The notes under the pieces: model-generated
The model's input: only the letters and a program-made list of their open reading frames with translations
What the model was told of the DNA's origin: nothing
Database searches by the model: none
Origin: an uncultured Collinsella sp.
GTDB taxonomy: Bacteria; Actinomycetota; Coriobacteriia; Coriobacteriales; Coriobacteriaceae
Length of the DNA: 40,520 bases
Direction: 5' to 3'
Assembly: GCA_934654585.1 (NCBI GenBank)
Contig: CAKUGF010000018.1
Coordinates: 1-40,520, forward strand
Translations under genes and position numbers: made by a program
Shown: in pieces, positions 1-8,446 of the stretch
Layout: each line of letters begins with the position of its first letter
Position numbering within the stretch: position 1 is the first letter of the stretch

Positions 1-41
1 TAAGACCCATAAGATTGATAAATCTCATAAGACTCATAAAC

Positions 42-70
42 AAAAGGGCCCAAGCATGTTGCTCGGGCCC
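42..70 (-). terminator. Intrinsic terminator of polA
   Basis: Read on the minus strand, a 10-bp GC-rich stem (GGGCCCGAGC paired with GCTTGGGCCC, one G-T wobble) with a short loop is followed by TTTTG. It starts 8 bp past the polA stop, so it very likely ends the polA transcript. Confidence 0.8.
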
Positions 71-78
71 GCTGGGGA

Positions 79-2829
79 CTACTTTGCGTCTGCCCACGTC
101 ACGCCGGTGCTGGCTTCGGCGATTAACGGTACGCGGAGGTCTACTACGTGTTCCATGACGTCGCGGACCATGGCGGTGAGGCGCTCGACTTCGTCGATGG
201 GGCACTCAAAGTCTAGTTCGTCGTGAACCTGCAGGATCATATGGGCAGCAAAGCCCTCTTCTTCTAGGCGGCGGCTTACGCGGGCCATGGCGATCTTGAT
301 GATGTCTGCTGCGGTGCCCTGCATGGGGTGGTTCATGGCCGTGCGCTCCCCGAAGCCGCGGAGCTGTGGGTTTTTGGCCTTGAGCTCGGGGATGTGACGG
401 CGACGGCCGTACATGGTCTCGGCATAGCCCGTCTGCTTGGCACGTGCCACCACGTTGTCCAAGAACGTGCGCACGCCCGGGTAGGCCTCGTAGTAGCGGT
501 CGATCATGTCGCGCGCCTCTGCCATCGAGATGTGCAACGACTGCGACAAACCGTAGGCCTGCTGTCCATACACGATGCCAAAGTTCACGGCCTTGGCGCG
601 GCTGCGCAGGTCAGGCGTCACCTCGGATACCGGCACGCCAAACACGCGCGCGGCCGTCTCGGCATGGAAGTCCTCGCCCTCGTTAAAGGCACGAACCAGG
701 TGCTCGTCACCCGAAAGGTGCGCGAGCAGACGCAGCTCGATCTGCGAGTAGTCCACCGCCAAAAAGACGCTACCCTCGCCCGCCGAGAACGCCGTCTTGA
801 CGGTGCGACCCAACTCCGAGCGCGTCGGGATGTTCTGAAGGTTGGGGTCGCTCGAGGACAGACGTCCCGTCGCCGTGATGGTCTGGTTGTACGTGGTGTG
901 CACACGACCGTCGCCACGACGCAGCGGACCCAGCGTGTCCAGATAGGTCGACTTGATCTTGGACTTCTCGCGCCAGTCAAGAATCAGGCGCACGATCTCG
1001 TGATCACGGGCAAGATCGCTCAACACCTTGGCATTGGTCGAATAATAGCCGCGCTTGGTCTTTTTGAGGCCCTTGGTCGGAAGCCCCATCACGTCAAAGA
1101 GCACATGCGACAGCTGCATGGGGCTGCCGATGTTGAAGGTCTCGTCGCCGGCCAGGTCGCGAATATTGCGCTCGACCTCGGCAATCTGGGTTGCAAGGCC
1201 CTCGGACAGATTGCGCAGGCGATCGGGGTCCACGAGCATGCCCGCGCGCTCCATCTTGGCAAGCACCGGCACGAGCGGCATCTCAATACCATCAAACACG
1301 TTAGCAGCGTTCTCGCGGGCCATACGGTCGCGCAGCGGGGATACAAGCGCCAGCGTCAGGGCCGCTGTACGAGCAGCGGGCGCAGGAGCATCCTCGCCGG
1401 CACCTTCCGCACCGCGCGCCGCGGGCAGCGACATCTGCAGATACGTATCGGCCAGATACGCTTCGTCAAACTCGGAACGGTCGGAATCCAGCAGGTAGGC
1501 AGCGACCACGGTATCGAAGATACGCGTGGAATCGGCAGCGAGCGGATCCATAAGCTCGGGCTCAGAAGAATCGATGGGCGAAAGCTCGTGCAGGAGCGTC
1601 TTCATGTCCGGGCTCGCCACACGACCCTCCATAAACAGGCGCGCGAGCACTCCGACGATTACGCCGTGAGCGAAATTGAAGCCATCGACGACGGCAGGCG
1701 CACCACCGTCGCCCTCCTCGAGCGCAAACAGGCCCTTGGACGTCGCCAGCCACAGCGTGCGCGTCAGACCAAAGAGTGCGCCCTCCTCCTTATCATCATC
1801 AACCACGGTGGCAATCCACTCGCCCGCCTCGATGGCGCGACCAACCTCGGCAGCCGCGGCGGCAAGTGCCTCGGCGTCACTGGCAACGGCACGCGTAACC
1901 GCGGGCATCTCAAATGCACTGGCAGTAGCCACAGCCCCGCCCTCGCCGCCGATCAGCGCCAAGAAGCGGTTCTGCATGGCGGTAATACCGAGCGTACCCA
2001 GCGCCGCGGAAACCTCATCGGCAGAAAACGCCGGGAAGGACGTCGCCTCAAAATCGAGCTCAACGGGCGCATCGGTGCGAATGGTCGCGACTTTGCGGCT
2101 CAGCAGCGCGTCATCGATATGCGCGCGCAGGTTTTCACCCATCTTGCCCTTGACCTCGTCGGCATGCGCGATGACCTCGTCCAGGCTGCCATACTGTGCG
2201 ATGAGTGCACTCGCCTTTTTAGGGCCGATGCCCGGCACACCGGGAATGTTGTCCGACGCGTCGCCCTTCAGACCGTAAAAATCAGGCACGAGCGCCGGCG
2301 TAATGCCGTGATACAAATCGTCCACGCTCTCGGGCGTCATGATCGCCACGTCAGACAGGCCCTTACGGGTCGAAACCACATTGACGTGCTCGGTCACGAG
2401 CTGATACATGTCGCGGTCGCCGGTTACCAGCAGCATGTCGCAGCCGGCCTCCTCGCCCAGGCGCGCCATGGTGCCCAAGATGTCATCGCCTTCCCAGCCC
2501 TCGGACTGCAGAATCGGCACGTTGAGCACAGCGAGCAGCTCCTTAATCATGGGAAACTGCGCGTGCAGATCGGGATCCATGGGCGGACGCTGCGCCTTGT
2601 ACTGCGGCAGCATCTCCATGCGCACGCGCGGCTTGCCCTTATCAAACGCCACGACGACGCCGTCGGGGTTAAAGGCGTCGATCATCTTGAGGAACATGTT
2701 TAGGAAGCCAAAGATCGCATTTGTGGGGCGACCGTCCGGCGCGTTCATGGTCGGCGGCACGGCGTGGAAGGCGCGGTGCATGAGCGAGTTGCCGTCGATA
2801 ACGGCAAAGGTTCGGCGCTTGTCAGACAT
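79..2829 (-). CDS. polA: DNA polymerase I
   Basis: Family A DNA polymerase of 916 residues, acting in Okazaki-fragment processing and gap filling. The N-terminal ~290 residues are a 5'-3' exonuclease/FEN domain (AVIDGNSLMHRAF, then GDRDMYQLV and GLKGDASDNIPGVPGIG). Residues ~320-560 correspond to the 3'-5' exonuclease domain, but I see no DxE motif there (the matching stretch reads ATVVDDDKEEG), so proofreading is probably lost; this is inferred by eye. The C-terminal polymerase domain is intact: motif A DYSQIELRL with Asp693, O-helix RAKAVNFG with Lys746 and Phe750, and motif C QVHDELDF with Asp870. The start at 2829 is chosen because AGCGAGG lies just upstream; an upstream in-frame ATG at 2907 would add 26 residues unlike the family. 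It is divergent from the M18 peptidase gene, with 166 bp between them. Confidence 0.97.
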   Translation of the reverse strand: MSDKRRTFAVIDGNSLMHRAFHAVPPTMNAPDGRPTNAIFGFLNMFLKMIDAFNPDGVVVAFDKGKPRVRMEMLPQYKAQRPPMDPDLHAQFPMIKELLAVLNVPILQSEGWEGDDILGTMARLGEEAGCDMLLVTGDRDMYQLVTEHVNVVSTRKGLSDVAIMTPESVDDLYHGITPALVPDFYGLKGDASDNIPGVPGIGPKKASALIAQYGSLDEVIAHADEVKGKMGENLRAHIDDALLSRKVATIRTDAPVELDFEATSFPAFSADEVSAALGTLGITAMQNRFLALIGGEGGAVATASAFEMPAVTRAVASDAEALAAAAAEVGRAIEAGEWIATVVDDDKEEGALFGLTRTLWLATSKGLFALEEGDGGAPAVVDGFNFAHGVIVGVLARLFMEGRVASPDMKTLLHELSPIDSSEPELMDPLAADSTRIFDTVVAAYLLDSDRSEFDEAYLADTYLQMSLPAARGAEGAGEDAPAPAARTAALTLALVSPLRDRMARENAANVFDGIEMPLVPVLAKMERAGMLVDPDRLRNLSEGLATQIAEVERNIRDLAGDETFNIGSPMQLSHVLFDVMGLPTKGLKKTKRGYYSTNAKVLSDLARDHEIVRLILDWREKSKIKSTYLDTLGPLRRGDGRVHTTYNQTITATGRLSSSDPNLQNIPTRSELGRTVKTAFSAGEGSVFLAVDYSQIELRLLAHLSGDEHLVRAFNEGEDFHAETAARVFGVPVSEVTPDLRSRAKAVNFGIVYGQQAYGLSQSLHISMAEARDMIDRYYEAYPGVRTFLDNVVARAKQTGYAETMYGRRRHIPELKAKNPQLRGFGERTAMNHPMQGTAADIIKIAMARVSRRLEEEGFAAHMILQVHDELDFECPIDEVERLTAMVRDVMEHVVDLRVPLIAEASTGVTWADAK

Positions 2830-2995
2830 ATTGAATACCTCGCTTTGGGCTGGGCACGGTTTGCTCTCACCAGTGTACACGCTCCCCGCCCCGCGGCCAC
2901 CGCACATCAGGCTCCCCTGCCGCCGCGAGCCCGCGCGTGATACGATGGCTCACGGTACATCAACCAGCACGATCGATCCGAAAGGAGCCTGCGTC

Positions 2996-4393
2996 ATGGA
3001 GCGTCCCTGCGCATGGAAAAAGTACACGCCACAGCAGATCGAGGAGCTCGAGGAGCTTTGCCGCGGCTATAAGCAGTTTTTGAGCGAGAACAAGACCGAG
3101 CGCCTGTGCGTCAAAACCGGCATCAAGATGGCCGAGGAGGCGGGCTACGTCGACCTGGAGACCGTGATCGCCGAGGGCCGTGAGCTCAAGGCCGGCGACA
3201 AGGTATACGCCGCCAACCACGGCAAGGACCTTATGCTCGTCAACCTGGGCAGCGCGCCGCTCGAGCAGGGCTTTAACATCCTGGGCGCCCACGTGGACTC
3301 GCCGCGCCTGGACCTCAAGCAAAACCCCGCCTTCGAGGCCGGCGACATGGCCTACCTCGACACGCACTACTACGGCGGCGTCAAGAGCTACCACTGGGTG
3401 GCCTCCCCGCTCGCGCTCGTGGGCGTCGTCTGCAAAAAGGACGGCACCACTGTCGACATCAACATCGGCGATAAGGCAGACGACCCGGTCTTTACCATCT
3501 CCGACCTGCTGATCCACCTCTCGAGCGAGCAGATGTCCAAGCCCGCCAAGGACGCCGTCGACGCCGAGATCCTCGACGTCATCGTGGGTGGTCGCCCCGT
3601 CAAGTTTGACGAGGACGACAAGGACGCCCCCAAGGAGCCCGTCAAGCAGATGTTCCTGGATATCCTCAAGGAGCAGTACGATGTCGAGGAGGAGGACTTC
3701 CTCTCCGCCGAGATCGAGGTCGTGCCCGCCGGCCCCGCCCGTGACATGGGTCTCGACCGTTCCATGATTCTGGGCTATGGCCACGACGACCGTGTGTGCG
3801 CCTATCCGTCCATGCTCGCCCAGATCGACGTCGCCAACGTGGAGCGCACGAGCATCACGCTGATCGTCGACAAGGAGGAGATCGGTTCCGTGGGTGCCAC
3901 CGGCATGACGAGCCGCTTCTTCGAGAACACCGTCGCCGAGATCATGACGCTCGCCGGCGAGGACAGCCCGCTGGCCCTGCGCCGCGCACTCGCCCGCAGC
4001 CGTATGCTCTCCTCCGACGTCTCCGCCGGCTTCGACCCGGGCTACGCCGGCAAGTTCGAGACCAAAAACGCCGCCTTTATGGGTCGCGGCCTGTGCTTCA
4101 ACAAGTACACGGGCAGCCGCGGCAAGGGTGGCTCCAACGACGCCGACGCCGAGTACATGGCGCTTATCCGCGACATCATGGACGAGGCAGACGTGGACTT
4201 CCAGACCTGCGAGCTCGGTCGCGTCAACGCGGGCGGCGGCGGCACTATCGCCTATATCATGGCCAAGTACGGCATGAACGTCATCGACTCCGGCGTTGCC
4301 GTCCTGTCCATGCACGCCCTGTGGGAGGTCGCCAACAAGGCCGACATCTACGAGGCTTATCGCGGCTACAAGGCCTTCCTCGAGCGCGCATAA
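2996..4393 (+). CDS. M18 family zinc aminopeptidase
   Basis: A 465-residue cytosolic metallo-aminopeptidase of family M18 (aspartyl aminopeptidase / aminopeptidase I type), which trims N-terminal residues from peptides with a dinuclear metal site. Ligand and catalytic motifs are visible: GAHVDSPRLDLKQNP (His99, Asp101), DKEEIGSVGATG (Asp292 to Glu295), GYGHDDRVCAY (His263, Asp264) and the C-terminal SMHALWEVANKAD. Length is normal for the family. The start follows GAAAGGAGCC with good spacing; the reading frame is open far upstream, but that part is antisense to polA. The gene is followed by an 18-bp inverted repeat and then yaaA. Substrate preference (acidic versus neutral residues) cannot be told from the sequence. 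Confidence 0.93.
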   Translation: MERPCAWKKYTPQQIEELEELCRGYKQFLSENKTERLCVKTGIKMAEEAGYVDLETVIAEGRELKAGDKVYAANHGKDLMLVNLGSAPLEQGFNILGAHVDSPRLDLKQNPAFEAGDMAYLDTHYYGGVKSYHWVASPLALVGVVCKKDGTTVDINIGDKADDPVFTISDLLIHLSSEQMSKPAKDAVDAEILDVIVGGRPVKFDEDDKDAPKEPVKQMFLDILKEQYDVEEEDFLSAEIEVVPAGPARDMGLDRSMILGYGHDDRVCAYPSMLAQIDVANVERTSITLIVDKEEIGSVGATGMTSRFFENTVAEIMTLAGEDSPLALRRALARSRMLSSDVSAGFDPGYAGKFETKNAAFMGRGLCFNKYTGSRGKGGSNDADAEYMALIRDIMDEADVDFQTCELGRVNAGGGGTIAYIMAKYGMNVIDSGVAVLSMHALWEVANKADIYEAYRGYKAFLERA

Positions 4394-4408
4394 CCAGCCC
4401 CTCATCAT

Positions 4409-4471
4409 TTGCGGTGAAATAGTTCCCAAGATGCCCTTTAAACAGGCCAAACAGGAACTATTCCACCGCAA
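4409..4471. repeat. Intergenic inverted repeat, possible terminator
   Basis: Arms of 18 nt (4409-4426 and 4454-4471) match at 17 of 18 positions around a 27-nt loop. The plus-strand continuation is T-rich (ACTTCTTTATTT), so it may end the M18 peptidase transcript just before yaaA. The arms are longer than a terminator needs, which suggests a dispersed palindromic element. Confidence 0.7.
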
Positions 4472-4497
4472 CTTCTTTATTTGGCAGAGGAGAGTCC

Positions 4498-5307
4498 ATG
4501 CTTCAAGTCATCATTTCGCCCGCCAAACAAATGCGCGAGGCTCAAGATGCTTTTGAAGTCCAGGGCATTCCGCCCTTTGCGCACGAGACCGCAAAGCTGC
4601 ACCGCACGCTGCTAGATATCGAGCGAAATGAAGGTAGCGGCGGCCTGCAGGAGCTATGGAATGTAAGCGACAAACTGCTGGGGTCTTGCCTCGACACTCT
4701 GCATGAGTTCGAGCCCATCTCGAAAAACGACGACCTCGACAATCCCGATATCGCCCGCGATATCTCCCCCGCCGTCATGTCCTATCACGGCATTCAATAC
4801 CAGAGCATGGCGCCCGAGGTGATGGATTCCGCGCAGCTCGCATGGCTGCAAGACCATCTGTGGATCCTCTCAGGCCTTTACGGATGCGTACGCCCCTTTC
4901 ATGCCGTTGAACCGTATCGGCTGGAGATGGGCGCGAAGCTTACCGTCGACGATGCCCGAGACCTCTACGCGTTTTGGGGCGACAAGCTCGCACGGGCCAT
5001 CGCCCCGGCAGGCTCCAACGCTACGATCGTCAACCTCGCCAGCGTGGAGTACGCCAAAGCCGTTCTGCCCCACCTTGCCGCCGACGTCACGACCGTCACG
5101 TGTCTCTTTGGCGAAGGTGTCCGTAACGGCAAGCCCATCCAACGCTCGACCGCCAGCAAAAAGGCGCGCGGCTCCATGGTCCGCTGGATGGCAGCAAACA
5201 AGGTCGAAGATGCAAGCAGGCTCACCGCGTTCGACGTCGGTTATCGTCACGTCCCCGAGCTTTCAAATAAAAACACCTTGGTCTTCATGAACGAGCAGGC
5301 CTTGTAG
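4498..5307 (+). CDS. yaaA: YaaA family peroxide stress protein (DUF328)
   Basis: A 269-residue member of the YaaA/UPF0246 family. In Escherichia coli YaaA limits free iron and DNA damage during hydrogen peroxide stress; the biochemistry is not settled, and recent work links the fold to DNA binding. Family marks include the N-terminal IISPAKQM, the central ILSGLYGCVRPFHAVEPYRLEMG, LYAFWGDKLA, NLASVEYAKAV and a C-terminal KKARGSMVRWM. E. coli YaaA is about 258 residues, so length fits. The start is preceded by GGCAGAGGAGAG. It is convergent with the small membrane protein gene downstream, with only 39 bp between the stops and no clear intrinsic terminator there. Confidence 0.92.
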   Translation: MLQVIISPAKQMREAQDAFEVQGIPPFAHETAKLHRTLLDIERNEGSGGLQELWNVSDKLLGSCLDTLHEFEPISKNDDLDNPDIARDISPAVMSYHGIQYQSMAPEVMDSAQLAWLQDHLWILSGLYGCVRPFHAVEPYRLEMGAKLTVDDARDLYAFWGDKLARAIAPAGSNATIVNLASVEYAKAVLPHLAADVTTVTCLFGEGVRNGKPIQRSTASKKARGSMVRWMAANKVEDASRLTAFDVGYRHVPELSNKNTLVFMNEQAL

Positions 5308-5346
5308 GACCGTAACTTTTTTGAAGAGGCTGCCTAGGCGGCGCGC

Positions 5347-5862
5347 CTATTCCGCCAGGCCGTCAGCCTTGGCAATCTCGTTTGTCGAGCCGTCCTGGTA
5401 GGTAATCTTGACATGCTCCACTTCGGACACCTTAACGCCCGACGGGGGCTCCAGACGCCATTCCGTCAGTGCGATATCCATCGTCGTGGGCACGTTGCCC
5501 TGATCCCTGAGCTCGACCGTCAGCGTCTTGAGCGAGGCGTCGAACGTCACGCGCTCAATTTCTTCGCCAGGAATAGACCCGCCACTCAGCTGCAACTGCA
5601 CAAACCCATCGCGCGGATACCAATAGTCACCAGGAGCGGCGACCGTGTTGCCACCAGAAACCTTCATCGTCATGATCGGCAAGCCCTCATCAGCTTCAAA
5701 CTCCCAGGCAGCGTCACCGCGACCGCCAAACGTCCAGATGCAAAAGGCAATCACCAGCACGGCAAGCACCGCAAAACCAATCGCGACCAAGCCATGGTGC
5801 GCACGGCTTTCCTCGGCCGTAACATCCCATTGCGTCTCTCGATATAGATGCTTGTCTTCCAT
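5347..5862 (-). CDS. Small membrane-anchored protein of unknown function
   Basis: A 171-residue protein that I do not recognise. Residues 1-24 are polar, residues ~25-45 form a single hydrophobic segment (LVAIGFAVLAVLVIAFCIWTF), and the rest is a soluble, beta-rich-looking domain with acidic patches and no cysteines. This suggests an N-in, C-out bitopic protein with an extracytoplasmic domain. The start is supported by GGGGAGG eight bases upstream. It is divergent from the thiC riboswitch, and only ~70 bp separate its start from the aptamer, so the two promoters must overlap or abut. Nothing in the sequence ties it to thiamine; a substrate-binding or sensor role would be a guess. Confidence 0.82.
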   Translation of the reverse strand: MEDKHLYRETQWDVTAEESRAHHGLVAIGFAVLAVLVIAFCIWTFGGRGDAAWEFEADEGLPIMTMKVSGGNTVAAPGDYWYPRDGFVQLQLSGGSIPGEEIERVTFDASLKTLTVELRDQGNVPTTMDIALTEWRLEPPSGVKVSEVEHVKITYQDGSTNEIAKADGLAE

Positions 5863-5933
5863 GTTCGCCTCCCCACGGGCACGCTCGTTAGGCCAATCGT
5901 ACCCATTCGAGCTATACTTGAGCCCATTACATA

Positions 5934-6029
5934 AACGGGGAGCTTGCGGGACAAGACGGCAGGCTGAGATTGGGCGCGCCCGCCCTGACCCGCAAACCTG
6001 ATATGGGTAATGCCAACGAAGGGAGCCGT
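5934..6029 (+). promoter_or_regulatory. TPP riboswitch (THI element)
   Basis: The conserved THI-box blocks appear in order: ACGGGGAGC, then GGCTGAGA (near 5962), GACCCGC, AACCTGAT (near 5995) and GGGTAATGCCAACGAAGGGA ending at 6024. This is the thiamine-pyrophosphate aptamer that switches thiamine genes off when TPP is plentiful. The GAAGGGA at its 3' edge (6018-6024) is also the only Shine-Dalgarno for thiC, nine bases before the ATG. Ligand binding could therefore block ribosome access directly; that mechanism is inferred. Confidence 0.96.
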
Positions 6030-6033
6030 GCCT

Positions 6034-7368
6034 ATGAGCACACAGACCGAGCCCAAGCTCGTCACGCAAATCGACTTCGCCCGCGCCGGGCAGATCACAC
6101 CGCAGATGAAAGAAGTCGCCGAGCGCGAGCATCGCGACCCCGAGTACATCCGCGAGCGCGTGGCCGACGGCCGCATCGCCATTCCCGCCAACATCGTCCA
6201 CATTAAAAAGGGCATGCGCGCCTTTGGCGTCGGCGAGGGCCTGTCCACCAAGGTCAACGTGAACCTGGGCATCTCGGGCGACAAGGCCGATGCCGCCGAG
6301 GAGTGGAAGAAGGTCAAGATCGCCGAGGACTTTGGCGCCGACGCCATCATGGACCTCTCCAACTCGGGCAAGACGCGCCAGTTCCGCCAGCAGCTCATCG
6401 ACGAGACGCCGCTCATGGTGGGCACCGTCCCTATGTACGACGCCATCGGCTACATGGAAAAGCCGCTGGTCAAGCTCACCAAGGACGATCTGCTCGAGGT
6501 CGTGCGCGCGCATGCCGAGGACGGCGTGGACTTTATGACCATCCACTGCGGCATCAATAAGTCGGTCATCAAGACCTTTAAGGAGACCGGCCGCCTGATG
6601 AACATCGTCAGCCGCGGCGGCTCGCTGCTGTTTGGCTGGATGGAAGTCACCGGTAACGAGAACCCCTTCTACGAGTTCTACGACGAGGTGCTCGAAATCT
6701 GCCACGAGTACGACGTGACCATCTCGCTCGGCGATTCCTGCCGCCCGGGCTGCCTGTACGACTCCAACGATGCCACCGAGACCGCCGAGATGATCGAGCT
6801 GGGCAAGCTGTGCAAGCGCGCTTGGGCCGCCGGCGTCCAGGTCATGGTCGAGGGACCGGGCCACATGGCGCTCGACGAGATCGCCGCCAACATGAAGCTG
6901 CAGAAGCGCCTGTGCCACAACGCCCCGTTCTATGTGCTCGGACCGCTGGTGACCGATATCGGCGTGGGCTACGACCACATCACCGCCGCCATCGGTGGCG
7001 CCATCTCCGCGAGTTCCGGCGCCGACTTCCTGTGCTACGTGACGCCCGCCGAGCACCTGTGCCTGCCTGACGCCAAGGATGTGCTCGATGGCCTCATGTC
7101 CACCAAGATTGCCGCGCACGCCGCTGACATCGCCAAGAAGGTGCCGCATGCCCGCGACATGGACGACAAGATGGGCCAGGCGCGTCGTAAGCTCGACTGG
7201 GACGCCATGTGGAAGTGCGCTCTCGACCCGGTCACCGGTAAGAAGCGCTACGAGGAGTCCCCTGCCGCCACCGAGGGCACCTGCACCATGTGCGGCAAGA
7301 TGTGCGCCGTCCGCACCGTCAACAAGGTGTTCGAGGGCACGACGATCGATCTTGGCATGGAGGACTAG
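6034..7368 (+). CDS. thiC: Phosphomethylpyrimidine synthase ThiC
   Basis: A 444-residue radical-SAM enzyme that rearranges aminoimidazole ribotide (AIR) into HMP-phosphate, the pyrimidine half of thiamine. Core motifs include NVNLGISGD, DLSNSGKTRQFRQ, HCGINKSV, SRGGSLL, GDSCRPGCLYDS, VEGPGHMALDEI and GADFLCYVTPAEHL. The 4Fe-4S ligands lie near the C-terminus as CTMCGKMC (Cys417, 420, 424). That spacing is CX2CX3C, the shorter type I associate with anaerobes and archaea, rather than CX2CX4C. It lacks the N-terminal extension of the longer enterobacterial/plant form. An ATG at 6010 is in frame but lies inside the aptamer, so 6034 is chosen. thiD follows behind a hairpin and probably has its own promoter. 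Confidence 0.97.
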   Translation: MSTQTEPKLVTQIDFARAGQITPQMKEVAEREHRDPEYIRERVADGRIAIPANIVHIKKGMRAFGVGEGLSTKVNVNLGISGDKADAAEEWKKVKIAEDFGADAIMDLSNSGKTRQFRQQLIDETPLMVGTVPMYDAIGYMEKPLVKLTKDDLLEVVRAHAEDGVDFMTIHCGINKSVIKTFKETGRLMNIVSRGGSLLFGWMEVTGNENPFYEFYDEVLEICHEYDVTISLGDSCRPGCLYDSNDATETAEMIELGKLCKRAWAAGVQVMVEGPGHMALDEIAANMKLQKRLCHNAPFYVLGPLVTDIGVGYDHITAAIGGAISASSGADFLCYVTPAEHLCLPDAKDVLDGLMSTKIAAHAADIAKKVPHARDMDDKMGQARRKLDWDAMWKCALDPVTGKKRYEESPAATEGTCTMCGKMCAVRTVNKVFEGTTIDLGMED

Positions 7369-7414
7369 GCTCTTCGCCGCGATCGATGCCGTCAGTGTCA
7401 CGACGTTCGTCAAT

Positions 7415-7430
7415 TGTTGACATGTGAACA
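7415..7430. promoter_or_regulatory. Palindrome upstream of thiD
   Basis: TGTTgACATGTgAACA is a 16-bp dyad broken at only one symmetric pair of bases, about 120 bp before thiD. It looks like a dimeric repressor site. No regulator gene is nearby and the match could be chance. Confidence 0.25.
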
Positions 7431-7463
7431 TTTGCTTGCTTTTGCGTAAAGATTGCATCGCCC

Positions 7464-7500
7464 GCCCGGGTTCGACATAGAGTCGGCCCGGGCATCTTTA
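7464..7500 (+). terminator. Probable terminator between thiC and thiD
   Basis: GCCCGGG (7464-7470) pairs with CCCGGGC (7487-7493), and CGAC/GTCG pairs inside. The sequence then continues ATCTTTA. The T run is weak, but the stem is strong and placed to end or attenuate riboswitch-controlled transcription before thiD. Confidence 0.6.
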
Positions 7501-7504
7501 TAAT
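7499..7504 (+). promoter_or_regulatory. Candidate -10 box for thiD
   Basis: A perfect TATAAT directly after the thiC hairpin and 46 bp before the thiD start. No convincing -35 is found at 16-18 bp spacing, so this is a weak call. Confidence 0.3.
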
Positions 7505-7550
7505 GCTGGCTTAAAGACCCATTTGAATCCGACCGAACAAGGGAGCGAAC

Positions 7551-8381
7551 ATGGATCGCAGCAAGGTACCTGCCGTCCTATCCATCGCAGGATCCGATTC
7601 CAGCGGCGGCGCCGGCATTCAGGCCGACATCAAGACCATCACGGCGCACCGTCTGTATGCCGAGACGGCCATCACCGCTATCACCGCACAGAACACCCTG
7701 GGTGTCACCGCTGTGCAGGATATCTCCCCCGATATCGTCGCCGCACAAATTGACGCCGTCTTTGATGACATCCGACCCAGCGCCGTCAAGATCGGCATGG
7801 TTTCGTCTGCCGAAATTATCGAGGTCGTCGCCGACCGCCTGAGCGCTTGGGACGCAACGAACGTGGTCGTCGACCCCGTCATGGTTGCCACCTCGGGCGC
7901 ACGGTTGATTGCCGAAGATGCCGCCGAAGCGCTCACCCACCACCTGTTCCCGCTGGCGACGGTTATCACGCCCAACATTCCCGAGGCCATGGCACTGCTC
8001 GACTACGAGGTCGATTCCGAACGCACACAGCAAAATGCCGCCATGCTCCTCACCCGCCGCTTTGGTTGCGCGGCCCTGGTCAAGGGCGGACATCTGGTGA
8101 ACGAGGCCAACGACGTGCTAGCCGAGCCCGCGCCGCTCGATGACGAGGGAAACCATCTGGGCGACCCGCTCACCACGTGGTTCCGCCACAAGCGCATCGA
8201 GACCAGCAACACGCACGGCACCGGCTGCACGCTTTCGTCCGCCATCGCCTGCGCATTGGCACAGGGCATGGACCTCGCCGATGCCGTCAACGCCGGCAAG
8301 GCCTACCTAACGGGCGCCCTCGCCGCCGGCTTCGACATGGGCAAAGGCTCCGGCCCCGTCAACCATATGTGGAATTACTAA
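7551..8381 (+). CDS. thiD: Hydroxymethylpyrimidine/phosphomethylpyrimidine kinase ThiD
   Basis: A 276-residue ribokinase-fold kinase that phosphorylates HMP and then HMP-phosphate to HMP-pyrophosphate, the step after ThiC. Diagnostic stretches are the N-terminal LSIAGSDSSGGAGIQADIKT, AITAQNT, VKIGMV, VVDPVMVATSGARL, TPNIPEA and the C-terminal anion hole THGTGCTLSSAIA with Cys226. Length is typical for a stand-alone ThiD with no ThiE or TenA fusion. The start follows AAGGGAGC. The gene is 182 bp beyond thiC and separated from it by a hairpin, so it may escape the riboswitch. thiE and thiG are not in the window. Confidence 0.96.
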   Translation: MDRSKVPAVLSIAGSDSSGGAGIQADIKTITAHRLYAETAITAITAQNTLGVTAVQDISPDIVAAQIDAVFDDIRPSAVKIGMVSSAEIIEVVADRLSAWDATNVVVDPVMVATSGARLIAEDAAEALTHHLFPLATVITPNIPEAMALLDYEVDSERTQQNAAMLLTRRFGCAALVKGGHLVNEANDVLAEPAPLDDEGNHLGDPLTTWFRHKRIETSNTHGTGCTLSSAIACALAQGMDLADAVNAGKAYLTGALAAGFDMGKGSGPVNHMWNY

Positions 8382-8390
8382 ACAACCAGC

Positions 8391-8427
8391 AACCTGCCAA
8401 AAAGGGACAGGTTTATTTTGGCAGGTT
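8391..8427 (+). repeat. Hairpin 1, GGGACAG-core type, likely thiD terminator
   Basis: A perfect 12-bp stem, AACCTGCCAAAA with its complement, surrounds a 13-nt loop that contains AGGGACAGG. It continues as TTTTATC on the plus strand and begins 10 bp after the thiD stop, so it can work as a terminator. Confidence 0.8.
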
Positions 8428-8446
8428 TTATCTGGGCAAACGTCAA

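Noticed and set aside
328..2703. A 791-codon plus-strand frame inside polA
   Set aside because: Antisense shadow of a conserved polymerase, with unnatural composition and no domain that I recognise.
5308..5346. Terminator between yaaA and the small membrane protein gene
   Set aside because: A T6 run is present but no stem of useful strength precedes it.
6010..6012. ATG upstream of thiC as the start codon
   Set aside because: It lies inside the conserved TAATGCCAACGAAGGGA part of the riboswitch; the next ATG has the Shine-Dalgarno at good spacing.
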